Assembly: GCA_035570235.1 (NCBI GenBank)
Contig: DATMML010000064.1
Span: 1-64,000 of the forward strand
Length of the DNA stretch: 64,000 bases
Reading direction: 5' to 3'
Origin: Vicinamibacteria bacterium
Lineage (GTDB): Bacteria > Acidobacteriota > Vicinamibacteria > Fen-336
The position numbers were made by a program, and so were the translations under genes. A model generated the notes under the pieces. It made no database searches. It saw nothing but the letters and a program-made list of their open reading frames with translations, and was not told where the DNA came from. Shown here in pieces: positions 63,455 through 64,000 of the stretch (the stretch's first letter is position 1; each line of letters opens with the position of its first letter).

Positions 63455-64000
63455 ATGGCTGATCGGCAGGCCGACTGCGAGTACATCGTGGTCGGCTCGG
63501 GCGCAGGTGGCGGCACGCTCGCCGCCAGGCTGGCCGAAGCGGGCCGCACGGTCGTGCTCCTCGAGGCCGGGGGCGACCCTCGCCAGCTGCAAGGTGGCGA
63601 CCCCCATGTCCCCGACGGGCACCGCTTGCCCGACGACTACGACGTGCCTGTATTCCACGCCTTCGCCTCGGAGAACGAGGCCATCGGGTGGGCCTTTTTC
63701 GTGCGTCACTACGGCGACCTCGCCCGGCAGCGGCGGGACCCGAAGTTCGTGCCCGAGAGCGACGGCGTCTTCTACCCGCGTGCCGGCGCGCTGGGGGGCT
63801 GCACGGCGCACAACGCGATGATCACGGTCTACCCGCACAATGCCGATTGGAACGAGCTCGCCCGGGTGGCGAACGATGCATCGTGGGGCGCGGACCGCAT
63901 GCGCACCTACTTCGAGCGGCTTGAGAACTGCCACCATCGCCCCGTCGACCGCTTCCTCCGCTTTTTGGGCCTGAACCCCTCGCGGCACGGCTGGACGGGC
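63455..64000 (+). CDS. GMC-family oxidoreductase, 3' end outside the window
   Basis: The ATG at 63455 has GAGGAGGG upstream and begins 12 bp after the cytochrome stop; 182 codons are visible. The FAD-binding motif is YIVVGSGAGGGTLAARLAEA, with LLEAGG following, and the GMC signature GALGGCTAHNAMI (GGxSxxN-type, Cys-Thr instead of the usual Ser-Ser) is present. Such enzymes oxidise alcohols or sugars; partners of the cytochrome-linked type pass electrons to c-type cytochromes. The protein is incomplete here, so catalytic histidines cannot be seen. Confidence 0.88.
   Translation, partial: MADRQADCEYIVVGSGAGGGTLAARLAEAGRTVVLLEAGGDPRQLQGGDPHVPDGHRLPDDYDVPVFHAFASENEAIGWAFFVRHYGDLARQRRDPKFVPESDGVFYPRAGALGGCTAHNAMITVYPHNADWNELARVANDASWGADRMRTYFERLENCHHRPVDRFLRFLGLNPSRHGWTG

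Noticed and set aside
1-64000. CRISPR array, prophage, complete IS element or secondary-metabolite core genes
   Set aside because: No regularly spaced short repeats, phage structural genes, complete transposase or polyketide/nonribosomal synthetase motifs were seen.

Overview
The window is high-GC bacterial DNA, about 60-65% by eye, with tightly packed genes on both strands. Several things suggest a soil-type Acidobacteriota chromosome: an Oar-like TonB-dependent receptor with an N-terminal carboxypeptidase-regulatory domain, many secreted proteases, a Ser/Thr kinase fused to HD-GYP, an ECF sigma factor linked to a CHAT protein, a sulfatase-TPR fusion, and lipoproteins with S/P/T-rich linkers. 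This assignment is inference; there is no rRNA or other phylogenetic marker in the window.

Layout. 1-6.7 kb: a peptide/amino-acid use locus (proline racemase family enzyme, then TonB receptor, M19 dipeptidase-like protein and class C beta-lactamase-like serine hydrolase behind a strong sigma-70-type promoter). 6.8-9.6 kb: an MFS exporter, then a decayed stretch with a dispersed repeat (copy 1) abutting a broken PIN-toxin gene. 9.6-15.9 kb: a kinase-GAF-HD-GYP protein, a short-chain reductase, a quinone-reductase-like MDR enzyme, an ICMT-type membrane methyltransferase and a first phospholipase-C-like phosphoesterase. 15.9-17.7 kb: a 93-bp repeat, repeat copy 2 carrying an intact 79-codon gene, and a frameshifted alpha/beta hydrolase. 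17.8-22.6 kb: a tiny lipoprotein, a papain-like lipoprotein and a very large membrane protein with a binding-protein-like outer domain. 22.6-23.9 kb: gene debris (DUF2064-type fragment, ISL3-type transposase remnant). 23.9-31 kb: LysE-type exporter, SnoaL-like plus Rieske pair, DUF4892-OmpA protein, repeat copy 3, and a divergent flavin monooxygenase / aromatic-acid transporter pair. 31-41.4 kb: a proteasome-beta-like Ntn hydrolase, a secreted repeat protein, a DsbA-like oxidoreductase, a sulfatase-like TPR protein and a large M36-like metalloprotease. 41.6-49.2 kb: a two-gene cassette (82-aa peptide plus 459-aa protein) divergent from a six-gene operon of ECF sigma factor, anti-sigma factor, unknown protein, TPR-CHAT lipoprotein and two carboxypeptidase-regulatory-like proteins. 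49.8-64 kb: a propeller protein coupled to a papain-like protease, a sedolisin, an outer-membrane phospholipase-like protein, a metallo-beta-lactamase-fold lipoprotein, a second phospholipase-C-like protein, a small membrane protein, and a diheme cytochrome followed by a GMC oxidoreductase that runs off the end.

How it fits together. Much of the content acts at or outside the cell envelope: uptake of peptides, secreted proteolysis (papain-like, M36, S53) and phosphoester/lipid hydrolysis. The best candidates for an undescribed system are the translationally coupled sigma/anti-sigma/CHAT operon with its divergent small-peptide cassette, the 1197-aa membrane protein with its lipoprotein partners, and the dispersed 79-codon gene-bearing repeat found three times in 19 kb.
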